In this document: positions 15,502-22,794 of the stretch, piece after piece | How positions within the stretch are numbered: the stretch's first letter is position 1 | How the letters are laid out: the number at the start of each line of letters is the position of its first letter | DNA from: Candidatus Uhrbacteria bacterium | GTDB taxonomy: Bacteria; Patescibacteriota; Patescibacteriia; JACQRZ01 | Direction of reading: 5' to 3' | Length of the DNA stretch: 31,384 nt | NCBI GenBank assembly: GCA_016206235.1 | Contig: JACQRZ010000056.1 | Span: 1 to 31,384, forward strand | Program-made: the position numbers and the translations under genes | Notes under the pieces: model-generated | What the model was told of the DNA's origin: nothing | The model's input: the letters and a program-made list of their open reading frames with translations, nothing else | Databases searched by the model: none

Positions 15502-16638
15502 ATGAAAATTGCACTTGTTCATGATCATCTAATGCAAAGCGGGGGAGCAGAGCGCGTGCTTTCCGTTTTTGCGCGACTCTTTCCGCAAGCGCCTATTTAT
15601 ACACTTCTTGCTGATCCTGAAAAGCAACCGAAGGGAATCGATCCTAGCCGTATACGAACATCATTTCTTCAACATCTTCCACTGAGCAAGAACTCTTATC
15701 AATGGTTTTTGCCGCTTATGCCCGCGGCAATCGAGCAGTTGGACCTTTCGGAATTTGATGTTGTGTTGTCAAGTAGCTCGGCTTTTTCAAAGGGCGTGAT
15801 TACCAAGTCCTCAACAATGCACATCTCCTATTGCCATACACCCGCGCGGTACTTATGGAGCGATAGCCATTACTATATTAAAGAGTTGCCACATGCGGCA
15901 CTTGTGAAACGAGCCGTTCCTTTTTTTCTCACCTCATTACGACAGTGGGATCGTATGGCAGCTGATAGAGTAGACTATTTCGTGGCAAATTCAAAAACGG
16001 TACAGGAGCGTATACAAAAATACTACCGGCGCACGAGTGATATTATGTATCCTCCTGTAGATATTGCTGATTTTTCATCGACTGAGGGCACAAAGGATTA
16101 TTTTCTCGCAGGCGGTCGTCTTGTTGCCTATAAGCGATTTGACATACTCGTAGATGCATTCAATCGTCTCGGCATGCCACTTAAAATTTTCGGAGATGGT
16201 CCGGAGTTTAGAAAAATAAAGGCAAAAGCAAAAAAAAATATTGAGATGCTCGGCAGTGTCTCGGAGCGAGAGCGAGTACATCTCTTCGAGGAATGCATTG
16301 CATTTATTCACCCTCAAGAGGAGGATTTTGGCATCACCGTCCTTGAGGCGTCAGCGGCAGGGCGCCCCGTGATTGCTCTAGCGGCAGGGGGCGCACTTGA
16401 GACTGTCGTTGATGGAGTAACAGGCGTATTTTTTTATGATCAAGATTACGCGGCACTGATTGATGCTGTAGTACGCTTTAAACCAGAAAACTTTAACCCA
16501 AATACCATTCGTTCTCACTCGTTGCGCTTTAGTACCGACCGCTTTTCAAAGGAAATAATGAGCTATGTCACTCAAAAGTGGAGCACGTGGCAGGAATGGC
16601 AAGATATGAAGCGTCTCAGAGAAGCAAAACTTTTTTAA
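15502..16638 (+). CDS. GT4-family glycosyltransferase
   Basis: 378 aa, GT-B fold. The start at ATG 15502 (MKIALVHDHLMQSGGAERV) is preferred over the in-frame GTG at 15493, since the family begins at the first beta strand. The N-terminal acceptor domain has the GGAER glycine loop and HTPARYLWSD. The C-terminal donor domain has the linker segment FLAGGRLVAYKRFD, FGDGPE, and the signature EDFGITVLEASAAGRPVIAL with the E-x7-E type Glu pair. It most resembles mannosyl/rhamnosyl transferases such as WbaZ, but the substrate is not determined. It probably acts at the inner face of the membrane on the lipid-linked sugar made by its neighbour. Confidence 0.92.
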   Translation: MKIALVHDHLMQSGGAERVLSVFARLFPQAPIYTLLADPEKQPKGIDPSRIRTSFLQHLPLSKNSYQWFLPLMPAAIEQLDLSEFDVVLSSSSAFSKGVITKSSTMHISYCHTPARYLWSDSHYYIKELPHAALVKRAVPFFLTSLRQWDRMAADRVDYFVANSKTVQERIQKYYRRTSDIMYPPVDIADFSSTEGTKDYFLAGGRLVAYKRFDILVDAFNRLGMPLKIFGDGPEFRKIKAKAKKNIEMLGSVSERERVHLFEECIAFIHPQEEDFGITVLEASAAGRPVIALAAGGALETVVDGVTGVFFYDQDYAALIDAVVRFKPENFNPNTIRSHSLRFSTDRFSKEIMSYVTQKWSTWQEWQDMKRLREAKLF

Positions 16639-16679
16639 TGGATAGGGCCAATACTTGTTGCACACCTCCCTTTGTTTTG

Positions 16680-17004
16680 TGAATATATTGCGTCGCACAA
16701 TATATCTTATACGACGCATAATGCGTGCGTATAAGATAGGCAAAAGGTTGTGCGTACACTAATAGTGTCGTACAACCTTGCTATACGACGCATAATGCGT
16801 GCGTATAAGATAGGCAAAAGGTTGTGCGTACATAAATAAAGAGGCCATTACTGACCTCATATATGCTCGTATATGACGTTTTAGTAGCTGAGATGATCTC
16901 TTCACCTCGCTATGTGTCGCACAATGCATTTTATACAACAATGATAATTGCCGTATAAAATCTTAGTATTGTGCGACACTGTTTAGTGATCGCACAATAC
17001 TAAG
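16680..17004 (+). repeat. Palindrome array with a 51-bp direct repeat
   Basis: The gap between the glycosyltransferase and the HNH-like gene is packed with hairpins. Stems: 16683-16705 (ATATATTG/CAATATAT), 16703-16738 (17 bp, one bulge), 16744-16779 (16 bp, one bulge), 16857-16876 (TCATATA/TATATGA), 16914-16979 (12 bp plus 9 bp) and 16962-17004 (14 bp). The last two share bases 16962-16979 and exclude each other. Copies 16708-16758 and 16782-16832 are an identical 51-bp direct repeat with 23 nt between. The core GTCGCACAAT or its complement recurs at 16692, 16916, 16968 and (one change) 16989. No coding sequence is seen in the gap. Confidence 0.85.
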
Positions 17005-17009
17005 TGAAA

Positions 17010-17681
17010 CTATGGCGCTACAGAGATGTTCGAGTGTGCCCATACACTGCAAACATGCCCAATCATCTCATCGGGCTTCATATTGCCAAAAAGCTCGTGC
17101 AGCGCTTGGTGCTTGTCCAAACTCAGATATAAAATATTACTCCGATGATCTGGATTTCCTTTTATCCAGCGACTTGATGGATAAATGTGATGACTTGATG
17201 GTCGCGCCGGGTCTTCAGATTCGTGCGTCCCCCGTCGTGAATAGAAACCCGTAAATTCATCAAATGCACGGGCAATCGCCTTTCCTCGCGCCGCGTTAAA
17301 AAGAGTAAGGGTACTGTTAAGTGACTCTGCTTTAAGCAACTTTTCGCGCATAGTATGTGGAATTGACACGGGGAAATCGCGCAGAAATTGGCTAATAGAG
17401 TTCACTGCCAAATAGCGCTTGATATAGTCTATCACCGCTGGAACCGTTCGATTGCCAAACAGAAGATGCCACGCGCGCTCTTTGTTTCTATGCACACAGA
17501 TTATATTCGACGCATCGAGAGGATAATCATATCTTCCCCCCGGATTTATAAAGTGCAGTACATAACCGTCAGTCACTTTTTGCACATCAAATACTCCTGT
17601 ATGCGCGAGACATTGCCTCGGCGTGTAAAAACCATCTGGCCTTGTATATACTCTGGTCGACTCGCGCGGTATTTGCGCCAC
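17010..17681 (-). CDS. HNH-like endonuclease-fold protein with internal duplication
   Basis: 223 aa. The C-terminal part carries an HNH-like motif: HHIYP (164-168), Asn182, His191, and His195 in LHELFGN, followed by KPDEMI. An earlier segment repeats it: residues 58-77 and 181-200 align without gaps with 10 of 20 identical (S-N-I, K, A, H, L-F-G-N), but the first copy lacks the HH and His191 equivalents. The start is GTG at 17681: AAAGGAG lies 7 nt upstream, and the nearby ATG is in another frame. It may be a nuclease or a decayed relative; the target is unknown. It sits next to a palindrome array and has a leader with a real Shine-Dalgarno sequence, unlike its neighbours, which hints at separate origin. 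Confidence 0.7.
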   Translation of the reverse strand: MAQIPRESTRVYTRPDGFYTPRQCLAHTGVFDVQKVTDGYVLHFINPGGRYDYPLDASNIICVHRNKERAWHLLFGNRTVPAVIDYIKRYLAVNSISQFLRDFPVSIPHTMREKLLKAESLNSTLTLFNAARGKAIARAFDEFTGFYSRRGTHESEDPARPSSHHIYPSSRWIKGNPDHRSNILYLSLDKHQALHELFGNMKPDEMIGHVCSVWAHSNISVAP

Positions 17682-17688
17682 GTCATAT

Positions 17689-17734
17689 CTCCTTTTTAAA
17701 GAACACTACTTTGAAGGTAGCAAATTGGAGTATA
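17689..17734 (-). promoter_or_regulatory. -10 and Shine-Dalgarno of the HNH-like gene
   Basis: Read on the minus strand, TATACT (17729-17734) is followed by about 41 nt of expected leader and AAAGGAG (17689-17695), 7 nt before the GTG. CTAC/GTAG (17707-17720) forms a small hairpin in the leader. No good -35 is visible at 17 nt. Confidence 0.5.
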
Positions 17735-17785
17735 TGATTCAAGCCCTATCAAATCGTTAGTCGATTTTGAAAAATGCATAAAAAA

Positions 17786-19009
17786 TTATGGAAGATAGTG
17801 TAAGGGATCATTTGGTATGCCATTCACACGAACTTCAAAGTGCAAATGAGGGCCTGTAGTAAATGGTCCAGCACCGACGGTTCCCGGGGTACCGCCAGAA
17901 AGACCAATGACATCTCCCTTTTGAACATACGTCTCTTCCGGCACTAATATTCTGCTTAAATGACCATACACCGTAGAAATACCGCGGTCATGGAGAATCA
18001 TGACATAGCTATACCCTTTTGCGCCGCCATTTTTTGCTCTACCAATATAGCCGTCCTCTGCCGCGCGCACATACGTTCCCTGGTACGCGCGAATATCAAC
18101 TGCTGGATGCTCATACACATAACGAAATGGATATCCGGGGTCATGAAACAGCGCCGAAATGCCGCGTGATGGATCGACGGGCCAGGCAAGCTGAAAAGTC
18201 CCCTTGCTATTAAGTTTTAGTTTTTGACGAACTTCTTTTTCAATCTGGTCAATATCAGTTGCAATCTGGCTCTGATCACGCCGCGCCTGCTGTATGAGTT
18301 CCTGAAGTTTTTTTGTCGAGAGTACGGTTTGAAGAATGAGTTGCTCTTTTTTTGCCTTATGCTCCTCAAGAACGCCCTTTTCCTTTAATATATTGCTTTT
18401 AATATCTTCTTGTCGCAGCTGGTTATTATGCAAACTTGCGCGCTGGACCTCAAGCTGTTCGCGAAGAAGCTTAATGCGAGCCAGTGACTGTGCGATGTCT
18501 GTCTGTGCTTCCTCCAAATGCCTCACATGGTCAAAGAAGTCTGAAAAATTCTCGTTGGATAGCAACAATTCAACGTAGTCTCGCTCGCTATTATCGTAAA
18601 GCCTGCGCACCATCTCAGCAAGCCGCATTTTTTGCAGGCTTATTTCAGCTTCGCTTTGCTCTATTTGAATATCCGCTTGTTGAATTTCAAGCTGCAATTG
18701 ATCGATCTCATCTTCAAGCGCCTGAATATCGAGCGTTTTTTGCGATACGTGATCCTCGATGATTGAAAGTTCATTTTCTAGACTTACTTTTTCTGACTGG
18801 CGCGCCTTGATCTTTTTTTGATACGCTTCTATTTGCTGGCGCAGCGAGGTAACTTTACTCTTTTTTTCCTGGATCAACTGATTAAGCTCAAGCACCGTTG
18901 CATCTTGCTGATTTACTGCCAGAGTTGTCCGAGTAAGCAGAAAAATACTACTCGAGAGTACCACGATACTACTGACCAAAAAAATGGCTGCTATGTGCGT
19001 GTGACGCAT
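17786..19009 (-). CDS. M23 (LytM) peptidase with coiled coil, EnvC-like
   Basis: 407 aa from the ATG at 19009; the frame is open further up but that would overlap the upstream gene. An N-terminal signal peptide (MRHTHIAAIFLVSS then VVLSSSIFLL, cleavage plausible after TTLA) exports it. A long coiled coil of heptads rich in E, Q, K and L covers about residues 38-245. The C-terminal M23 domain has HPAVDIRAYQG (H-x3-D), YGHLSRI, and HLHFEV (HxH), so all zinc ligands are present and it should be a true peptidoglycan endopeptidase rather than a dead LytM activator. It likely works at division or wall remodelling. It is 16 nt downstream of the membrane-protein gene and probably cotranscribed. Confidence 0.93.
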   Translation of the reverse strand: MRHTHIAAIFLVSSIVVLSSSIFLLTRTTLAVNQQDATVLELNQLIQEKKSKVTSLRQQIEAYQKKIKARQSEKVSLENELSIIEDHVSQKTLDIQALEDEIDQLQLEIQQADIQIEQSEAEISLQKMRLAEMVRRLYDNSERDYVELLLSNENFSDFFDHVRHLEEAQTDIAQSLARIKLLREQLEVQRASLHNNQLRQEDIKSNILKEKGVLEEHKAKKEQLILQTVLSTKKLQELIQQARRDQSQIATDIDQIEKEVRQKLKLNSKGTFQLAWPVDPSRGISALFHDPGYPFRYVYEHPAVDIRAYQGTYVRAAEDGYIGRAKNGGAKGYSYVMILHDRGISTVYGHLSRILVPEETYVQKGDVIGLSGGTPGTVGAGPFTTGPHLHFEVRVNGIPNDPLHYLP

Positions 19010-19025
19010 AGCGAGAAGAGAGAGA

Positions 19026-20069
19026 TTATTTGAGATCCTGAAGTCCGTTATAGGCGCCTGGCGCATCTAGAGCGTTTGGCGACTGATAGGTGTAATTGAT
19101 TTTTTCCATAAAAGAGCTGAGTGCCTGTTGATTTTTCATCAGCGTCGTGGTGATCGGTAAGACCGTACGCTGCAATGTAAGTGCCGTTGCCTGACGAAGT
19201 CGGGCAAGCGCATCAACACTCAAAAGATCGAGTGACCAGCCTATTGTCATAAGGATACTTCCGATAACTACCCATGTGGTAATTGAGTGCCTCTCACCCT
19301 TAAATGATTGAAATGACTGGCTGCGACTGAGTGTACGAGTATCTTCATACCGTAAAAGCTCAAAAATCAAAGCAAAAGGGAGCATGAAAACAGTGATTGC
19401 AAGTGCAAGGACAGCAAAAAGTATCCATCCCACCACTGGTATGAGAAGCGCAACTGAAGAGATGGCAAGCGCAAGCGATGTTATAAGTGGAGCCACGATA
19501 TATCTTCCCGCTGTTTTAAAGAAAATGCCATGTGTAAGATATCTGCTTTTCTCAAGCGCTCGTACTCCCTTCTCTGAATCAAAAAGAACGATGAAGAAAG
19601 CAAAGTAATACCACACGGAAAAAAGCGGCGCGAGGATAACGGTTATAATACCGCCGTTGATTGCAAGCACAAAAAGAGCAGCCACCCAAAAGAATGATTT
19701 GTAGTGCAGCTTAGCTTTTTCTAAGCTTTCCGAAACTGTTAAGGAAACACCACTGCCCCACTCCTTTACAAGGATCAAAATGGCAGCTGTGATAAACGCA
19801 TAATACAGACCGGATCCAAGGTTGATGACGGTTGTAAGTATTTGGACAAATGCCTGAATAGCATGCGTGCTTTGCGAAACGGTGTAGTGCAAAAAAGACG
19901 TAATGCTAAAGTTTGCAAGACCGCCGAGAAGAAACAAACACGAGAGATGAAGAATTTTTTGAAAGAGCTGCGAATACAGATAGGCTGTTCGTGATAAAAG
20001 TGATCCAACGCCCGGCAAGTGCACAATAGGAACTTCACCGGTGGCGTTTTGCTGATACTTCATAAGCAT
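19026..20069 (-). CDS. Multi-pass membrane protein, unknown function
   Basis: 347 aa. Hydrophobic segments near 40-60, 68-85, 88-105, 135-170, 200-245 and about 275-290 suggest six or seven membrane helices. The layout (long N-terminal part, paired helices, FALIFELLRYED near the end) resembles YciC/DUF-type membrane proteins, but I cannot name a family with confidence. The C-terminal 60 residues are soluble. ATGs at 20069 and 20063 are both possible. It lies between tRNA-Lys and the M23 peptidase on the same strand; the tight 16-nt spacing to the peptidase suggests a shared envelope role. Confidence 0.75.
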   Translation of the reverse strand: MLMKYQQNATGEVPIVHLPGVGSLLSRTAYLYSQLFQKILHLSCLFLLGGLANFSITSFLHYTVSQSTHAIQAFVQILTTVINLGSGLYYAFITAAILILVKEWGSGVSLTVSESLEKAKLHYKSFFWVAALFVLAINGGIITVILAPLFSVWYYFAFFIVLFDSEKGVRALEKSRYLTHGIFFKTAGRYIVAPLITSLALAISSVALLIPVVGWILFAVLALAITVFMLPFALIFELLRYEDTRTLSRSQSFQSFKGERHSITTWVVIGSILMTIGWSLDLLSVDALARLRQATALTLQRTVLPITTTLMKNQQALSSFMEKINYTYQSPNALDAPGAYNGLQDLK

Positions 20070-20079
20070 GGGTTTTTTA

Positions 20080-20151
20080 TTATATTGTTATAGTGTTGTA
20101 TGGCTATATTGCTTTATCTGTAACAATATAACAATTGAACAATATAACAAT
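20080..20151. repeat. AT-rich inverted and direct repeats between tRNA-Lys and membrane-protein gene
   Basis: TTATATTGTTA (20080-20090) is perfectly complementary to TAACAATATAA (20121-20131). The unit AACAATATAACAAT occurs twice (20122-20135 and 20138-20151). Position suits an operator or 3' processing region for the upstream tRNA, but there is no classical terminator. Confidence 0.6.
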
Positions 20152-20158
20152 GTATTTT

Positions 20159-20232
20159 TGCGCCCACCGGGACTTGAACCCAGAACCATCAGCTTAAAAG
20201 GCTGTTGCTCTACCAAATTGAGCTATGGGCGC
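20159..20232 (-). tRNA. tRNA-Lys (anticodon UUU), CCA not encoded
   Basis: The minus strand folds as a full cloverleaf: acceptor GCGCCCA/TGGGCGC, D stem GCTC/GAGC, anticodon loop CTTTTAA with anticodon TTT, T stem CTGGG/CCCGG with loop TTCAAGT, discriminator A. The outermost anticodon-stem pair (27-43) appears to be an A-A mismatch. After the discriminator the sequence is AAAAT, so CCA must be added by the nucleotidyltransferase. Confidence 0.95.
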
Positions 20233-20248
20233 TCACAAATCTCTCGTG

Positions 20249-20277
20249 ATTATATGAAATTTCGTAGCATAACGCAA
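20249..20277 (-). promoter_or_regulatory. Promoter of tRNA-Lys
   Basis: On the minus strand, TTGCGT (20272-20277), 17 nt, and a perfect TATAAT (20249-20254) lie 16 nt upstream of the mature tRNA 5' end. This gives a leader of about 10 nt for RNase P to remove. Confidence 0.8.
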
Positions 20278-20318
20278 GTCTGCTCCGCCCATTGCCTTTC
20301 ACAAGTATATCATCTACA

Positions 20319-21752
20319 ATGAGAAAACAAAAATCTCGTCAATGTATGAATACGTCCCAGGAACTATCAGACCGCATCCCGCCTCATAATCTAGAGGCTG
20401 AACAGTCACTTTTAGGATCGCTTCTTATTGATAGTGAAGCACTTGTTAAGATTGCCGACACGCTTCGGCCTGATGACTTTTATCGCGACGCGCATCGTAT
20501 TATCTATGAGGCAATAGCTGAGCTGTATGATAAGCGTGAACCAGTTGATGTGCTCAGTCTTACAAATAGGCTTGAAGAAAAGAAACTTCTTGAAGCAATT
20601 GGCGGCAGATCGTATTTAGTTGGTTTGGCAAATGTTGTTCCAACTTCCGGTAATATTATCCATTATTCACAAATACTGCAAAAAAAGGCGACACTCCGTC
20701 GGTTGCAGGGGGCGGCTGCTGATATTGCCGAACTTTCACAGCAGACAGAGGATAGCATTCAGTCTCTATTAGATAAGGCTGAACAACGGATTTTTGGTGT
20801 ATCACAGCGAATGCTTAAACGAGCTTTTACACCACTCAAAGATATTTTGCAAGAAGCGTTTGAACGAATTGACGAACTTCATAGGGAAAAAGGTAAGTTA
20901 CGCGGCATACCAAGCGGTTTTTCCGATCTCGATAACATGCTTGCAGGTTTTCAGAAATCGGATCTTGTCATTCTGGCGGCCCGCCCAAGTGTTGGAAAAA
21001 CAAGTTTTGCACTTGATGTTGCGCGGCAAATGGCCACAGCGAGCAAAGCAGCCGTTGGCATCTTTAGCCTTGAGATGTCTAAGGAGCAACTTGTTGACCG
21101 TCTCATTTGCGCTGAAGCTGGTGTTGATCTTTGGAAGATGCGCACCGGAAAACTCTCTGATCGCGCTGAGTCCGACGACTTTGTCCGCATTGGCCACGCC
21201 ATGAATACGCTCTCTGAAGCCCGAATGTATATCGACGACACCGCGTCTGCAAACATTATGGAAATTCGCACCAAGGCGCGGCGCTTGCAAAGTGAGTATG
21301 GACTCGACGTCATTATTGTTGATTACCTTCAACTCATGGAGGGGCACTCAAAAACCGATGGTAGAGTGCAGGAAATCGCTGAAATTACCCGTGGGCTCAA
21401 AAGTATTGCGCGTGAGCTTAATATGCCGGTACTAGCGCTCTCACAGCTTTCGCGCGCTGTTGAAATGAATAAGCCAGCGATTCCAAAGCTTGCGCACTTG
21501 CGCGAAAGCGGCAGTATTGAGCAGGATGCAGATGTTGTGTTGTTTATTTATCGCAAGGCGGCAGACAGAAATTACCGCTTTGATGAACTGAGCGAGGAAG
21601 AAAAATCAATGGCGGAAATAATGATAGCAAAACATAGAAACGGTCCGACTGGATCAGTACATCTTTTTTGGGATGAAAGGCGAGTAAGTTTCAAGACGCT
21701 TGAAAAAAACCGCAATGCCGATCCTTTTTTTTCTGCCCCCGCGCCATTTTAG
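20319..21752 (+). CDS. dnaB: Replicative DNA helicase DnaB
   Basis: A hexameric 5'-3' helicase at the replication fork. The N-terminal primase-interaction domain begins RIPPHNLEAEQSLLGSLL. The RecA-like C-terminal domain has Walker A ARPSVGKTS, Walker B VIIVDYLQLM, the LALSQLSRAVE segment, the arginine finger region HLRESGSIEQDADVV and KHRNGPTG. No intein is present. Two starts are possible: ATG 20319 (477 aa) has a TATATC hexamer 7 nt upstream, as in the other proposed leaderless genes; ATG 20346 (468 aa, MNTSQELSD) better matches common DnaB N-termini. Neither has a Shine-Dalgarno sequence. The gene diverges from tRNA-Lys. Confidence 0.95.
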   Translation: MRKQKSRQCMNTSQELSDRIPPHNLEAEQSLLGSLLIDSEALVKIADTLRPDDFYRDAHRIIYEAIAELYDKREPVDVLSLTNRLEEKKLLEAIGGRSYLVGLANVVPTSGNIIHYSQILQKKATLRRLQGAAADIAELSQQTEDSIQSLLDKAEQRIFGVSQRMLKRAFTPLKDILQEAFERIDELHREKGKLRGIPSGFSDLDNMLAGFQKSDLVILAARPSVGKTSFALDVARQMATASKAAVGIFSLEMSKEQLVDRLICAEAGVDLWKMRTGKLSDRAESDDFVRIGHAMNTLSEARMYIDDTASANIMEIRTKARRLQSEYGLDVIIVDYLQLMEGHSKTDGRVQEIAEITRGLKSIARELNMPVLALSQLSRAVEMNKPAIPKLAHLRESGSIEQDADVVLFIYRKAADRNYRFDELSEEEKSMAEIMIAKHRNGPTGSVHLFWDERRVSFKTLEKNRNADPFFSAPAPF

Positions 21753-21780
21753 TCCGCACTCATGATTTGATTTTTTCTGA

Positions 21781-21806
21781 AAGCTAAAAGCTAGAAGCTG
21801 AAAGCT
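21781..21806 (+). repeat. Heptamer tandem repeat AAGCTNN x4 before recR
   Basis: AAGCT recurs at 21781, 21788, 21795 and 21802, an exact 7-nt period, ending 5 nt before the recR ATG at 21812. No Shine-Dalgarno sequence lies between. Confidence 0.8.
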
Positions 21807-21811
21807 ATTCT

Positions 21812-22414
21812 ATGCCCTACCCATCCCCTCTTCAGACGCTGATTGACCAATTTGCAAAATTTCCTGGCATTGGAGAAAAAACTGCGCAGCGGTTTGTTTT
21901 TTATTTGCTTCGGCAACCCCAACAAGAACTCTTGAGAATGGCAAAACTGATTATGAATCTTCGCGATGCTATATCAATGTGCTCGCTCTGTCATAATTAT
22001 ACCGACCGCAGCCCTTGCGCCATATGCTCGAATGCGTCGCGCGACAAGTCAGTTGTGTGTGTTGTTTCCTACAGCCACGACGTTGCGGCTCTTGAGAAAA
22101 CTGCGGAATTTCCTGGTGTCTATCACGTCCTTGGAGGCAATATCAATATATTAGAAGGAATGACTCCAGATAAAATTCGTGTTAAGGAGCTTGTTGAGCG
22201 ATTGAAACATCCAGATACAAAGATTCGAGAGATTATCTTCGGTTTTAACCCTGATCTCGAGGGTGAAAGCACCTGTCTCTACCTATCAAAACTTCTCAAA
22301 CAGTATACTGTAAAGCTAACTCGGCTTGCCCGCGGTTTGCCTCGTGGAGCAGACATTGAATACGCCGATGAAATAACTCTGGGCGAGGCGCTCAAAAGCA
22401 GGCGAGAATTGTAG
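21812..22414 (+). CDS. recR: Recombination mediator RecR
   Basis: Acts with RecO/RecF to load RecA on single-strand gaps. The 200-aa protein has the N-terminal helix-hairpin-helix FPGIGEKTAQRFVFYLL, a four-Cys zinc finger (CSLCHNYTDRSPCAIC), and a Toprim domain (VCVVSYSHDVAALEKT, then YHVLGGNINILEGMTPDKI). The C-terminus has the Walker-like RLARGLPRGADIEYADEITL. Length is exactly typical. It is convergent with rplU, and a small hairpin terminator follows 12 nt after the stop. Confidence 0.96.
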   Translation: MPYPSPLQTLIDQFAKFPGIGEKTAQRFVFYLLRQPQQELLRMAKLIMNLRDAISMCSLCHNYTDRSPCAICSNASRDKSVVCVVSYSHDVAALEKTAEFPGVYHVLGGNINILEGMTPDKIRVKELVERLKHPDTKIREIIFGFNPDLEGESTCLYLSKLLKQYTVKLTRLARGLPRGADIEYADEITLGEALKSRREL

Positions 22415-22426
22415 GTATTGAAATAA

Positions 22427-22447
22427 GAGCTTGTTAGCTCCTTTTTC
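22427..22447 (+). terminator. Terminator after recR
   Basis: GAGCT (22427-22431), loop TGTT..., AGCTC (22436-22440), then CTTTTTCC. The 5-bp stem is short, but the T run and position 12 nt after the recR stop fit a rho-independent terminator. Confidence 0.6.
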
Positions 22448-22448
22448 C

Positions 22449-22757
22449 TCATATTTTTGTGATTTGTACTTTTGTGTACGGTTGACGATGTCCTGTTTTT
22501 CTGCGATAGCGTGATTTTGGCTTATATTTGATAATAGTGATCTTCTTTCCTCTTCCCTGCTCCACTATTTTTGCCTTTACCTTTTGCTCGAGTTTTGGCG
22601 TGCCAACCTCCAGAGTTTCTTTTTCTGCATCTGCCAAAAGAAGAACTTCACCAAGGTCAATTTCAGTATCAACATCTCCAGGAAGCTGTTCTACCTTGAG
22701 TATATCTCCTTCCTTTACTTTATATTGTTTTCCGCCTGTTTTTATGACTGCAAACAT
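22449..22757 (-). CDS. rplU: Ribosomal protein bL21
   Basis: A 50S subunit protein that binds 23S rRNA domain I. From the ATG at 22757 it is 102 aa, beginning MFAVIKTGGKQYKV, the bL21 signature, and ending in KPKSRYRRKTGHRQPYTKVQI. The frame is open further upstream, but that part is not bL21-like. bL21 usually precedes bL27 (rpmA); here rplU is the last minus-strand gene and runs into the convergent recR, so rpmA must be elsewhere. TATACA (22766-22771) lies 8 nt upstream of the ATG without a Shine-Dalgarno sequence, again suggesting a leaderless start. Confidence 0.96.
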   Translation of the reverse strand: MFAVIKTGGKQYKVKEGDILKVEQLPGDVDTEIDLGEVLLLADAEKETLEVGTPKLEQKVKAKIVEQGRGKKITIIKYKPKSRYRRKTGHRQPYTKVQITKI

Positions 22758-22794
22758 ACATTTTTTGTATAATGAACGTACTCTAGCAAATGAC

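Noticed and set aside
16708..16832. CRISPR-like array (51-bp repeat, 23-nt spacer)
   Set aside because: Only two copies exist, the repeat is itself made of two hairpins, the spacer is complementary to the repeat end, and no cas gene is near.
17012..17254. Plus-strand 80-aa gene opposite the HNH-like gene
   Set aside because: It has no family signal and lies entirely antisense to a gene with a Shine-Dalgarno sequence and recognisable motif.
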